This document shows, one piece after another, positions 12,031-23,660 of a stretch of 64,000 nucleotides of DNA; position 1 is the first letter of the stretch, and each line of letters begins with the position of its first letter. The notes beneath the pieces were generated by a model that was not told where the DNA came from, ran no database searches, and saw only the letters and a list, made by a program, of their open reading frames with translations. The position numbers were made by a program, and so were the translations under genes. The stretch spans positions 9,370,633 to 9,434,632 of the forward strand of contig NC_087069.1 of the NCBI RefSeq assembly GCF_963678635.1, given 5' to 3'. This DNA is from Symsagittifera roscoffensis (lineage: Eukaryota; Xenacoelomorpha; Acoela; Convolutidae).

Positions 12031-12350
12031 CAAAGAGCCTCTGATGTAGCCCAATAAACTTCGAAAAAGTGTTATCTTGTCTAGTGTTTATAATTCGATT
12101 TGATTCGGCTCTTTGTGCTTTAAAATTTCTGTTAACAATAAGACAAATTTTGGAGAATGAGTTTTTAGAGCTTTTTTTTGTTTTTAATTTTGTTTATATG
12201 TCAAAGAGCCTCTGATGTAGCCGAATAAACTTCGAAAAGGTTTTATCTTGTCTTGTGTTCATAATTCATTTTGATTCGGCTCTTTGTGTTTTAAAATTTC
12301 TTTTAACAGTTAGGCAATTTTTGGAGAATGAGTTTTTATGGCTTACTTTT
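12031..12350. repeat. Two tandem copies of a 171-bp unit with internal hairpin
   Basis: Copy 1 starts at 12031 and copy 2 at 12202, both opening CAAAGAGCCTCTGATGTAGC. Within each, AAAGAGCC pairs with GGCTCTTT about 75 bases later, giving a small hairpin. Copies are about 85-90% alike by eye. Possibly a duplicated MITE fragment. Confidence 0.75.
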
Positions 12351-13173
12351 TTTTTGTTTCAAATTTTGTTTTTTATTGATTTTTAACAAGGAAAAAAACC
12401 AACTTTAACACCTGCTAAAAATCTAAGTATTTTTGGTCCTCATCGTCTCCTGTCTATATTTAACCAATTCCGGAAACAAGGCGTTTCAAAATTCCGTTTT
12501 TTTTTGTAATGGTAGGATAATTTAAATCAGATTTTGATCACGCACGAGATTGCTTAGATGCAAAATTTTGAAAAGTCTTTTTTCTTCGGTTTACACTTCA
12601 AAGGTCAGTTAATCCCGATTCGATGACTATATATTCGATGACTATATATTCGATGACTATATATATCGTTTACTGTCCATTACAGATGCAAAGTTCTCAT
12701 GGGGCTTGTGTTTCAACTGGATTCCAATTTAGTTATCATAATCACAACAAGCAAATTACTCTTCACGTTAGAGATTAATAAGGTGTCTAGTCAATAGAGT
12801 AATTTGAATTGACTTAAAACTCATATTGAAACGATTAAGAGATGATTGTTTTTTGAAAACAACCCTCTTTGAAATTTCAAAATCAAACTTTTCAATGTTG
12901 TTTAGTATCAAAAATAATCTGAAAACTCAAATTGAAAGAATTTTTGATCATGCTGGTAATTACAACGCTGGGTTTTGGAAGTTAAAACGACATTCTTTAA
13001 GATAATTTTCTGGATGTTTTCCATCTCGTATCTCAAATCGATTGAAATCATCCACGGTGGCAGATCCAGGGTTGATCGCGACATACGATTGTTTGCTTGA
13101 ACCATTTGTAAGTAAGTAAGGGTTGAGGGTCAGTTACGTCAACAAGGAACGAGGAGGTGGCTTGAGGCACTTC
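12351..13173. other. Intergenic, with a short minisatellite
   Basis: No gene recognised. At about 12620-12665 a 15-bp unit, CGATGACTATATATT, is repeated about three times. The small frame at 12908-13105 matches nothing known. Confidence 0.5.
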
Positions 13174-13373
13174 NNNNNNNNNNNNNNNNNNNNNNNNNNN
13201 NNNNNNNNNNNNNNNNNNNNNNNNNNNNNNNNNNNNNNNNNNNNNNNNNNNNNNNNNNNNNNNNNNNNNNNNNNNNNNNNNNNNNNNNNNNNNNNNNNNN
13301 NNNNNNNNNNNNNNNNNNNNNNNNNNNNNNNNNNNNNNNNNNNNNNNNNNNNNNNNNNNNNNNNNNNNNNNNN
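13174..13373. other. Assembly gap of 200 Ns
   Basis: Exactly 200 undetermined bases, a common placeholder length for scaffolding joins. Sequence on either side need not be truly adjacent, and frames read through the gap are meaningless. Confidence 0.98.
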
Positions 13374-13868
13374 CATATGACAAAACAAGATACGGATTTG
13401 TTTTTCCCCTTCTTTATTAAGTATTACTTTTCCCATTTTTATTCACGCCTAGCTTCAGTGATTTTCCAGCTGAGTATTGACGCCTAATTTTAATGATGAA
13501 CTATCACAGTTCAGAAATCTTTCCAAACAACAATGTGACAAAACATATGATCCTAATCAAACATTTCATTAGTATGTATTCTATTTTGCGTGTAGTTGAT
13601 GATTTGGAAATTACCATTTAAATTGTTTTTTTTTTCAATTTGAAATTATTTTCCAGTTAACCTGTTTTTGACTCAAAAATTCGTGAAAAACTGCTTTGCT
13701 ACATTCTGAATCTCATGCTAAAATCTGGTGATGCAAAAAACTGCCTTCAAGAGTTCGTTCTCTTGCTGCGCCAAAAGTAGATTACATGCATTTTCAGGCG
13801 CCAAAAGATTTGGAGCAGCCGTGGTTTAATTGGAACCGCTTTACTCTGTTTTTATTTGTTTAAACCCT
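13374..13868. other. Intergenic, no feature recognised
   Basis: AT-rich sequence between the gap and the second CCCGGG element; I see no gene or repeat in it. Confidence 0.4.
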
Positions 13869-14663
13869 CCCGGGTTGCCCTCCATAAACCGAAGATGCTT
13901 ATCTTACATTTCTCCACACCGAAAATGCTTATCATACAATCGCCTACATCAAATGTATGGAAAAATGCTAATCATAAAACTTTCATACAATTTTTGATTT
14001 TTTTTTAAAAAACGTAAAATTGAAATTGCCCCAAAAATTTGTTCGTTTTTTTTCAACCTCAAAACAAATTTTGTACGCAAACAAACATTTTCCAAAAAAA
14101 AATTTGCTGGCAAATATAAATTTTTTGTCTGCATAACGTAGTCCACGATGCACAAAAATTGGAGTTTTTTTCCGTTTCTCTGGATAACTTTTGTTAAACA
14201 GGCTAAAAACTGCGGTTATTTTTTTGTATGGCATTGTTATATATGCCTTGATCAATGTTTGATAAGTTGTAAATTCAATTTTAAAAAAATCATCTTTGAA
14301 AAATTTTGCCAAAATATAAAAGTTTGATGCTTTCACTATATCATTAGTGAAGTAATCACTTTTACATATTAGATAGTTTCCAATGCATTGTCAATGACAG
14401 TTGATCAACCTTTTGGGAACTCTAGTGTTGAGTACACCATGGGTTTAGTCACTTGTATTCGGTCACGAACACATCCCAAAAATTTTGAGAAATTAAATAT
14501 AGAAAAAAATCAAATGCTTATCCTACACTTTTAATTTATGAAAAAATGCTTATCCTATAGTTTTTTAAACAAGTCTCTGAGTCTATGAAACTCTTGCAAA
14601 TTGTAGGACAAGCATTTTTTCATAAATGGAAATTGTAGGATAAGCATTTTTGGTCAACCCGGG
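13869..14663. mobile_element. CCCGGG-ended TIR element, copy 2
   Basis: Starts CCCGGGTTGCCC and ends GGTCAACCCGGG, then TA. Subterminal arrays of ATGCTTATCATAC-like motifs match the ATGCTAGTCATAC arrays of copy 1. The centre (about 14100-14460, for example TATGCCTTGATCAATG) is clearly homologous to the centre of the 40748 copy. About 795 bp, no transposase. Frames at 13949-14336 are low-complexity shadows inside it. Confidence 0.82.
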
Positions 14664-15087
14664 TATTTAAATAAGGTAATTTTTTACATTCGATTTGTTT
14701 TTGAGTACAATTGGCCGTAAATGGTTCTCTATTGTTATCTTTAGGTTGTTTTCTTTAAAGTTGGAATATAAAAAGTTCGGAAAAACCCTATTTATATTTA
14801 AGAAGTTTTCGGCAAACTTTTTTCGCCTGTTTTTTTTTCTTTTTGAATTTTGAGTCAGACGGCATGAATGGATTGAACTAGTTTTTTAAGCATTGGGTTC
14901 TTCGCTCACGAATATTTCCCCACGTGTTGGATCAATTGATTAGAAGCTAGCTAAATTACTTACCAAATATCAGAAGATAAAAAAGACTGCAGCCCATTCC
15001 AATTAATACAAAACGATGTCACTCTTTTCTCAACTAGGACGGGTAAATGTTAAATGCCGATTTTTTAAAAAAATATATATACATTAT
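14664..15087. other. Intergenic, no feature recognised
   Basis: AT-rich; nothing supported. Confidence 0.4.
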
Positions 15088-16663
15088 TCAATTTAATTTT
15101 GGCTGCAACATTTGAACCGCATGAAACTTTTTTTGAGTGTGATTTATTGCTTCCGGAGAATTAATCTGTAAGGTAAATCATTCAAACAATTTGTCTGTCG
15201 ATGAAAGTGCGAAAAGATAATGTTTGATCTCAAAATATTAGAAATTCAAATAAGTCACATAGGCTGAGCAAATCTATCAGAAAGCTACAAGGATTTAACA
15301 AGGTCAAAAGAATTATTTGGATAAATTACGCCATTTAAGTTTCCGCCGGATTGATCATCCCACGACATTACCCTTTATCAGAATTTTGATAAATGTTTGT
15401 AAGAAAATAATTTCTTCCTACAAAATTTTCTTGATCTTCTAAAAAACTAATGATTAGTAACGTTTGGAAGCAGTAAATTATAAGTTGCAACAACAAGCTT
15501 CAACTATATATTACAATAATCAATTTTTCTAGCCTCCATTGTTATCTACATATACAAAAAGTCAAATTTAACCATTTTTATATCAAAAATGCCCTAACAA
15601 AAACCCAAAGTAATCACGAAAATCAACAAAAAGATCCAAATGGAAAATCTAAGAAAGCAAACTTTTAATTGAAAAATTTAAACTTTAATTTTTCAAACCA
15701 GAAATAGCTCTGTGAGTTGAGAATTTCAGTGACTTACAAAGATATTTTGAATATTTCGACTCGAGTAAAAAACTTTTGAAAATTTATATACAATCGTACT
15801 GAAAAATTGTTATACTAATCTCAAATAACCAAAGATTTTGAATTTTGTGTCCAGATTAAGTCATAGAAACTCTTTTTTTATAACCTAGAAAAGTCAAAAA
15901 CAAAAACATTTTCACTTTCAAACAAAATTGAAAAAACAAAGAAAAAGCAATATTAGCAGAAAGGTAATAATCGTCTTTAATTTGAGCATAGTTGAAGCAC
16001 AACAAAATAACGCTCTCAGTTTTGCCAGAAAACGAGATCGCAAAACTAAAAAATAGTTAAGCTCAGAACTATATAGACATATTGTTATTTGATAAATTTA
16101 GGCAAAACTAACTCTTACTTCAGATGATTTGTAGATAATTCTGTTTTCTTCTTTTTTATCAACTTGTAGAGCTTAAGTGGAGTTAATGATTTCATGACTT
16201 AGAGAAGGTACTGATTTTTTTCGAAGTTTTTCGACTTTACCTGACATCATACGAGATAGATCGGTTTTTTCCATTATTTTGGTTTTGCCAGATATCATTC
16301 GAGGTTGCTATCAAGCTTTTCCATTTTCAAGATTGGGTTAATAATGGCTGTTTCAGTTTTTTTTCTGGCTTGTTTGTCTCAAAGAATTGAACATGATCAC
16401 GGTGATTTTTCCTTTTTACCGTTCATTTATACGAACTGCAATCCAAAAAAGAGGAATAATGATATTTGTAGAACATAAAAATTGGGCCTCGTTTATATAT
16501 TTAAATTAAATCTTGAGTTTAAAATCTCAACGAAAAACGAAGTTCTAGTTTAATGAGAAACTGAATTTCAAATCAGTAACTTGATGAAATTTCTAGCGGG
16601 TTGCTTTTAAAAACAAAATAGTTTTCAGAAATTGAAGTTGACTTTCAAAATTACATTTTACAG
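15088..16663 (+). repeat. Old segmental duplication, copy 1 (transposon-free)
   Basis: Collinear with 18630-21590 once the transposon at 19772-21063 is removed. Shared landmarks include GGCTGCAACATTTGAACCGC against GGCAGCAACATTTCAGCCGC, TTTATTGCTTCCGGAGAATT, GCGAAAAGATAATGTTTGAT, and CTGACATCATACGAGATAGA. About 80% alike by eye. No coding function recognised. It preserves the pre-insertion site of the transposon near 16170. Confidence 0.8.
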
Positions 16664-16706
16664 TCAAGACAGAGGTATCGGGGTCCGGGGTATGGCTGAT
16701 CCAAAG
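16664..16706 (+). other. Possible 43-nt exon-like island
   Basis: ACATTTTACAG ends at 16663 and GTAAGG starts at 16707. The 43 bases between are GC-rich for this region and open in one frame (QDRGIGVRGMADPK after one base). The paralogous copy near 21590 lacks it. No partner exon was found, so this is only a candidate; the surrounding GC-richer patch to about 16880 could equally be an inserted repeat. Confidence 0.2.
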
Positions 16707-16889
16707 GTAAGGATTTTGCCTTTTTCCCAGCGCTTTGCCCACTATCACCGAAAAAGTGCTGGGATCCTTATTTTAGAATCCAAAGTTTTTTTCGGCCTCC
16801 CAACACAGTCGCAAAATGCTGGTTCTCTGGCGGAAATTATTTTTTTTATCGTGAGAGTTTTTCGTTTGTCTCGAATGCGGTAAAATTTT

Positions 16890-18629
16890 GATGAAATAAT
16901 GAATAACAAAATAGGTAAAAGGAGTTTAATAGGAAATTTGCACACTGAGGAAAATTCAAAAAATAGTAATCGTCACAATCGTCAGTAAGATCTCAACTCG
17001 AGAATTGTTGAAATAGCAAAAAAGAATATACTAAAAATTGTGAACAGCTGTTTTACTCGACTTTGTTTTGATAAATTTTCACAAAATCAAAACTTCCAGT
17101 GGTCTATCTAAATATCTAATACCGAGATATAAGAGTGAGTAGGTGGTCTCTACAAGGTTAATTTCACTTCCACTGGCTTGAAATTCAGCAGGTCCGCGAG
17201 GTGTTGGAAAAAACAGAATGATACTGGAAAAACGTATATATTTTTTTCAACGACCTTGGAAAACCTTCACGGGAAATATTTGAATATAGAAAAATTCGAC
17301 AAACTGACTGCCAACTTTATTTTCTAGCTACGTGGTCTCTGTTGTTTTTGTAGTAAAACTGATATAAAACATACCGTTGCCATTAAATTTAGACCATATG
17401 GAGGTCTTATTGGCATAGCCAGTTCTTCATTGGACAAATACTCAACGGATTCAAAAATATTACAAACTGCATGCAATTTTTTACAATGTTGCGGGATTTG
17501 TTCACGAAGATTACAACACTGGCCCCTTTTACTGTTATATGCTACTCTCGAAATGTATCAACAGCCTGATTGTGTGGTCACTTGAGTGGTATTATTTTCT
17601 GTTAATACGTTAAACTGACAAAAACCAATTCTCCATCAATTGTTAAAAAGTTGAAGGAAAAATCAGTCGTGCTAGAAGAATTCCGTTGCAAGAATATAAC
17701 TTTATAGTAAAAGAACTAGCCATTACACTTTCTGATTACAGTGACCTTCTTTTTTTCCACCTCCCCCCAGTTTCAAATCGCTTCCTAGATTTGAACAAAA
17801 AGCTTGCAACTGGCTGACAAATTTCTCGCACGGAACTCACTCTGAAGGCGATGATTATTTTCATTTAAACCTCAATCAGATTGTTCAACGTTTTGTTTTG
17901 AGAAATCCCAACGCCGTATTTTAAGTTAAAGGAAAAGAAAAGACTGATCTTCTGGCAAAGTATTTGGATCAAAAAGTTGAGGACCCTGATAAATTGGGTT
18001 GCCCGAGAATTGAAGTTTGATAGCAACCCATAGAGAGCTGCAAATTTTTCTGCCAAAAATAGCAAGAGGAATGAAAACTGCTTCCTGGGCTAACTTTGCT
18101 TAGCCCACGAAGACTTAACGAAATAAGTAAAACGAAGTGGTTCGTCGCTTAACAACCAATCAGATCTCGCGTTGATCAGTTTTTCCGCCACTCGGAAGCG
18201 TTTCAAGCAATTTCTTCCGAAAACTATTCAAGATCAGAACATTTTTAGGGTTTGGATGAAGTGAGAAAAGGCAGAAGGGTTGAGACAGTGGCTTACACTG
18301 TGTTTTATAGAAAAATGTTTTGAAGTTAATCGGTTTCAGACCCTCAAAAAACTATAACTACAAAAAACGTATCACAATGATGGTAATCTTTTAAAAAACG
18401 GTAGTCCCGAATTAAGGGCATCTATAACCATCCATTGTTTCTATGGGCCGAAAAGGCTGAAACTAGGAAAATTTTTCTCAGTCCACACTTAGTTTCGAGG
18501 AGAAAAACGTTTAGATGTCGCTAGTCTTGCTAAGATACCATTATTAGTCTTACTTGTGTGATAACTATTATCAAAAAATTATTCTTGGTGACCAAAGTTA
18601 CAACAAATTGAGATTTCTGACGAACATCT
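16890..18629. other. Intergenic, no feature recognised
   Basis: AT-rich; short frames only (for example 17865-18065 minus). No homology recognised. Confidence 0.4.
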
Positions 18630-19771
18630 ATTCAAATTAAATTTGGCAGCAACATTTCAGCCGCATGAAACTCTCTTAGGTTGTGATTTATTGCTTCCGG
18701 AGAATTGTTCTGTAAGAAAAAACATTTAAGCAATTCGTCTATCAAGAAAAATGCGAAAAGATAATGTTTGATCTCTGATTATTTGAAAATCAAATACGTC
18801 ACAAAAGCTGAGACAATTTGTCAGAAAACTACATTTATTTAACAATACGATTTAATTCAGCTAGGTCACAAGTTAATAATTATTTGAACAAGTTACGCCT
18901 TTTAAGATTCGTGGGATTGAATATCCCACGAAAATACTCATCATCAGAAACTTGATAAAGATTTGAAAGAAAATAATTTATTCCTACAAAATTTTCGCAA
19001 CCCTTTTGAAAAACTAAAACTTACGTATATATTCTTTTAAAAATAAGGATGAGTAATGAAATTAATATTTCAAGGCAGTAAATTGCAACAACAAATTTCA
19101 ATCAGATTTTGATCGAATTTTTTAGCCTTGAATTTTTTATTTACTTATAATAAAAAGTCTAATACAACAAATTTTACATCAAAAATTCACAGAAAAAAAT
19201 CCAAAGCCATCATCAAAATCAACAAAAACGACCAGAAGAAAATCTAAGGAAGCAAATTTTTAATTCAAAATTTTAACTTTAAATTCAGAACGGTAAAAAC
19301 TCTGTGATATCAAAATTTCAGAGTTTTACTTAGGTATTTTTTTGATTATTCCGACTCGAGTGAATGTTTTTTGAAACTTCATGCACAATCGTACTAAAAA
19401 ATTGTTGTTCTGAATCTCAAATAACCAAATATTTCGAAGTTTGTGTCCTGATGACTCTTAGAAAGTTTTTTTGTAACCTCGAAAATTCAAAAACAAAAAC
19501 ATTTTTAATTTCGAAGTAAATTGAAAAAAAAAATTAAAAATTATTTTTAGCAAGGAAGTAATAATGGTTATTAGCTTTTGGGCGAAATTATAGCACATTA
19601 AAAACGCGCTAATTTTTGCGAAAATAATTTTTGCAAAAATAAAATATTATTAGCCTCAAAACTACATTGACGTATTCATATTTGACAAAATTAGGCAAAA
19701 TCAACTCTTACTTCAGATGATTTGTAGATAATTATGTTTTCTTTTTGTATCAACGTTTTGATTTTGTAGAG

Positions 19772-21063
19772 TACACTCCGCGTCACAATTTTTTGTACGA
19801 TCTTAATACATGGTGAGCACTTGTTTAGAGACCAAAATCGGCCAAATTTTTTCGTACCTTTAGGTTTTTGTTGAAAAATGTCACGAACTGCGTGCAACTG
19901 GTTTGTTTCTGTTTACAATTGATATAGCAGGTACCTGTCCTAACTTGATTGACAGTCAGTTTTTTAAATGCACTCACGCACGGTTATCGAGTTAGCGACA
20001 GAAAAACATTCAAATGGTTTTTCATATCGCCGAATCAGCCAAGAACTGAAATTACCAAGATCAGAAGTGCATTTTATGATCAAGAATGACTACTCAAGAG
20101 TGAAAGCAAAACTGGGACCCAATCATGTGGCCGTTGGCTTCAAAAAACGGTGTAAAAACGATCCAATGCTCTACAGAAAAAAACGCAAAGAAAGGGTGAC
20201 AGCCTCAAAAGTCCTCAGGGAGACAGCCCTCAAAATCAGCCGAAGAACGGTTCATCGGGCTTTATCAGGAATGAGGTATAGGTAGAAAAGTGCAAAGTTC
20301 ACGATAATTTTGACCAAAAAACAGAAAGAAAACCGTGTACACCTCTGAACTGAATGGTTGACTAAACCAGAAATTTGGGATGGATTCGTCTTTACGGATG
20401 AAAAAAAATTAAACCAGACGGACCCGACAACTGGTGTTCCTGGATGGAGGAAGAGTATCAAGCTTACCCCATTAAACGTCAATGTGGGGGTGGTTCCCTA
20501 ATGGTCTGGGGTAAGTTTTTTAGACCGATCGCATTTTTGTCAAAATGGTATCTGGTCGATCAAATTCAGACACCTACATCAAGCTTCTGAAAGACACTGC
20601 CATCCCTTTAATGAGAGACACTCTCCCCGATGGTTTCGTACTGCAACAAGACAATTGCAGTATTCATGTTTCAAAAAAATGTTTTGAGGACACGGGAATT
20701 GAGCTTCTACCTTGGTACAGTAGGAGCGCGGACCTCAACATTATAGAAAACTTGTGGAGCATGTTGAGTTCACAGGATCATGATGGTTCGCAACCGAAAA
20801 TCAATCAAGAACTTGAAGAAAGAGTTTTTGAAGCCGTAAACTACTTGAACTCACAATTTTCTGAACTGAATATGTTAAGACTCTTCTCTCATCTTTGCAT
20901 AGTCGTTTCTCATCTTGTGTTACGAAGTATGGAAATAAAGTTTTTTCGTGATTTTTTTTGAACATTTCAAAAATGGTAAGAAAAACTTTGGCACACTTTT
21001 GCGTTGTATTGATGGATCTACATGTATTAAGATGGTACAAAAAAATGTGACATACAGCGTATA
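19772..21063 (+). mobile_element. Tc1/mariner element (Tc3-like), decayed
   Basis: About 1.29 kb with terminal inverted repeats of roughly 45 bp. The left end TACACTCCGCGTCACAATTT and the complement of the right end TATACGCTGTATGTCACATT share GTCACA..TTTTTTGTAC.ATCTTAATACATG. Both termini start at TA, as expected of the superfamily. It encloses a frameshifted transposase reading left to right and interrupts a duplicated block whose other copy keeps the empty site. The 3' end (about 170 bp) was copied again by the 2.77-kb tandem duplication and lies at 23661-23833. Confidence 0.93.
19968..20961 (+). pseudogene. Tc3-like DDE transposase, frameshifted
   Basis: The first frame, 19968-20282 (105 aa), carries the bipartite helix-turn-helix DNA-binding region (YRRISQELKLPRSEV, then VTASKVLRETALKISRRTV). 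After a stop the reading shifts to FVFTDEKKLN (first catalytic Asp, about 20398). Another frame follows with DGPDNW and QCGGGSLMVWG, a Tc-family hallmark. The last frame, 20545-20961, holds LQQDNCSIHVSKK (second Asp), WYSRSADLNIIENLW (catalytic Glu) and a degraded C-terminus. The spacing between the second Asp and Glu is 31 residues against the usual 34, suggesting a 9-bp deletion. The enzyme would cut and paste the element at TA; at least three frameshifts make it dead. Confidence 0.92.
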
Positions 21064-23660
21064 AGTGTATTTATTGATTTCAATTTTAATGATTTTTTCA
21101 ATTTGTTGGAATTTTTTCGACTTAACCTGACATCATACGAGATAGATCAGTTTTTTCCATTTTTTCGATTTTGTCAGATATTGCTCGAGGTTGCTAGCCG
21201 ATGCGACTAATCGAAGTTGCTATCAAACTTTGATTACAAAACTTTATCAATTTCATAGACTGCGTTGATAATGGCTGCTTCAGATTTTTTCCACCTTGTT
21301 TGTCTCAAAAAATCTTAATTAATATCAAGATGATTAATGTTTTTCACGACTCTTTTATATGAAAAACAATCCTAAAAAAGAAGAATCATGATGTTTGTGT
21401 AACATAAAAATTGAGCCTCGTTCAGCTATTTAAGTTTAAAAACTCAACTAAAATTGAAGTTCTTCTTTCATGAGAAATTGAATTCCAAAATCAAAATTTT
21501 GATGCAGCTTCTAGCTTGTTGCTTTTAAAAACCAAATATTTATCAGAAAATTACATTGGTTTTCAAACTTAAATGGTGCAGTCACGGCACATTGAAATTG
21601 AAATTTTTGATTTGAACGACCCGCATTTGATTTATATGGATAATATTCAATTATAGGGTCATTATTTAATCAGTATCTATAAATTTAAACAATACTCGAT
21701 TATAATCCATCAATAATGGATTATAATCCACTATTTTTTAATCAAATTAATTCATTATAATCGATTATATTCCAGTAAAAAAGATTAATTTTCTTATATT
21801 TTTGATGCCAATATAATCCCTTATAATCGGTTAGAATCAATTATAATAGGTTTTTGAGATGTAAGTCATAAAATTTACATTTTTTCAAAGTTATCGCATT
21901 TCCTGTTTAGTGCAGTTGCTTCGTATTAGGTTTCATAAAGTGTTTTATTTCACTTGTCAATTTTTATAAGTTTTGTCTGGTTTACCACGTTTACCCGATC
22001 CCTGTTTAACCCGACTCCCCCTTTTTTCTATGGTTACATCCTTACAGCCCCATTTACCCACCCCCCGTTTTCCTCCCTGTTTACATCCCCCGTTTACCAC
22101 CCCCCCTCCCCACCTCCCTGCCAGTCTACCATAACCGCCATTCGCCCCTTCTTTATGGGGGGTTATTTATTGGTAGTAATTTGGGGGAGGGGGCTTATGA
22201 TTTACACCCCCTAGTTTACCATCTCCCCTAGTTTACGCGCCCCCCTTTTTAGCCCCCCCCCCCGTTTACCCCACTCCCCCTTCCCCAGTTTACCCCTCCT
22301 CAATTTACCCCCACCATCTTAGTTTAAACCCCCTCCTGTTTAGTGGGGGAGGAGGTTTGGGCAAATGCGGACGGATGGGGAGTAAAAGGGGGGTTAATTC
22401 GAGTAGGTTTAGATTGCGAGTAGGCGGTGAGTAACGCAGAAATGTTGCAAGTTTTGCAAATGATTTTGCAAGAAGTATGTATAGATTATAATCCGTTATA
22501 ATCAATTATAATGGACTTTAAAGGATTGCGTTTTTACGTAAATAATCGATTAATTTCACAATATAATCGATTTCGTGGTCTAAATGTGCAACAATAATAT
22601 ATCATAATGACAACATTTTAGACCACAATTTTCCATTATAATCGATTATTATCCATGAAACTCCGGTCCAGGGAGCAATTGAAAGAAAGGTTTCTTATCT
22701 TTTTATCACTTTTTCTCTGTAACTATTTAGGATAGTATTCAAATTTCGACAAAAGTTAACTTCAATAACCACTGACTGAAGTTAATTTTAAAAATAGCTG
22801 AAATTTCAAATAACTTTTCTAATTAAATTTCGAGGGATTTGAGAAATATCCTTAATTGTAGCTGGTTTCAATTGTTTGCGTCTTCTTCCAAACGATCGTA
22901 GAAAAAAATATAATCAAATCTTTACATATAGCTTATGTTGCGGCTCTTTATAGACAAATAAATTAGAGTTTTTTTGGCAAAAGAAACGGAAGCATACTCG
23001 TTTTTTTAATGAAATTCATAAAACTAATTTTCAAGTGTACCTTCGAAGATTAGGTAGAGTTGAGAAAAAGTCTTACTGTTGCAAAAATATTCATGAATAA
23101 ACCACGAATCATTGTCCATCATAAATGGCGCACACAGTTAACCTAAAAGTTAAAATTTGACCTAAAATTTCTCCGAAACTTTGAAACCCAATAACAAAGA
23201 AAGCCAACCACCGTAGATCCTCAAACACCACAAAACACAGCATGAAAAACACTCGAATGAAGAAATCGAACGAATGTAACGAGGGCTAAAGTGCAGTCTA
23301 ATGGCTAAAGTCCATACTACTATTTATTCGAGAAGTATCATTGACTAGAATTTGAAAACATAAAAGTAAACAAGTTTTCTCTCGTCAAAGATTTTTTTGT
23401 AAATAATGTTTTTGGTGGCCCAAAAATTTGCCACTAAATTTTGTTAATATAAAGAGTTTGCAATTTTTAAGAACTCCAGATAATACTCTCAATTTTCAAG
23501 TTAAAAATTTTTTGAAAGGAAAGAAAATAGTTCAATAAGTAACTAATGAACAAATTGTTTAATAAAAAGTATGAAATAAGTGTATGAGTTTCCATTTCTA
23601 TCAAAAATTAAATCGCATTTTGATTTCTTTCCAGCTTTTTACAGAAAAAAAGTGTAGTTG
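20891..23660 (+). repeat. Recent 2.77-kb tandem duplication, copy 1
   Basis: Repeated at 23661-26432 with a constant offset of 2770 and only scattered differences (about 99% identity by eye). The unit begins ATCTTTGCATAGTCG inside the transposase C-terminal region and ends AAGTGTAGTTG. It contains the transposon 3' end, part of the old duplicated block, an AT-motif/C-rich element (about 21640-22670), and about 1 kb of plain AT-rich sequence. Confidence 0.97.
21640..22670. repeat. Element with TAATCGATTA-rich flanks and a C-rich core, copy 1
   Basis: Left flank (21650-21870) and right flank (22480-22660) are dense in ATTATAATCGATTATAAT-type motifs, also found in the 305-2605 fold-back. The core (about 21990-22400) is mostly degenerate GTTTACCCCC-like repeats on the + strand with G-rich segments near 22150-22195 and 22340-22400. 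The open frames in it (21954-22214, 22305-22505 minus) are Pro-rich shadows of this composition. Probably one non-autonomous element; ends not fixed. Confidence 0.65.

Larger units (their letters stand above)
18630..21590 (+). repeat. Old segmental duplication, copy 2 (interrupted by Tc3-like transposon)
   Basis: Second copy of the 15088-16663 block, separated from it by about 2 kb. The transposon at 19772-21063 splits it; the two flanks align to the uninterrupted copy on both sides (TGTAGAG before, AAGTG and later CTGACATCATACGAG after). Confidence 0.8.

Noticed and set aside
13048-13436. Open frames spanning the gap
   Set aside because: They are open only because N codons are not stops.
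21990-22400. Interstitial telomere repeat
   Set aside because: The unit is irregular and does not match TTAGGG-type or other known telomere repeats.
21954-22505. Pro-rich open frames in the C-rich core (also at 24724-25276)
   Set aside because: Explained by the degenerate GTTTACCCCC composition; duplicated only because the DNA is.
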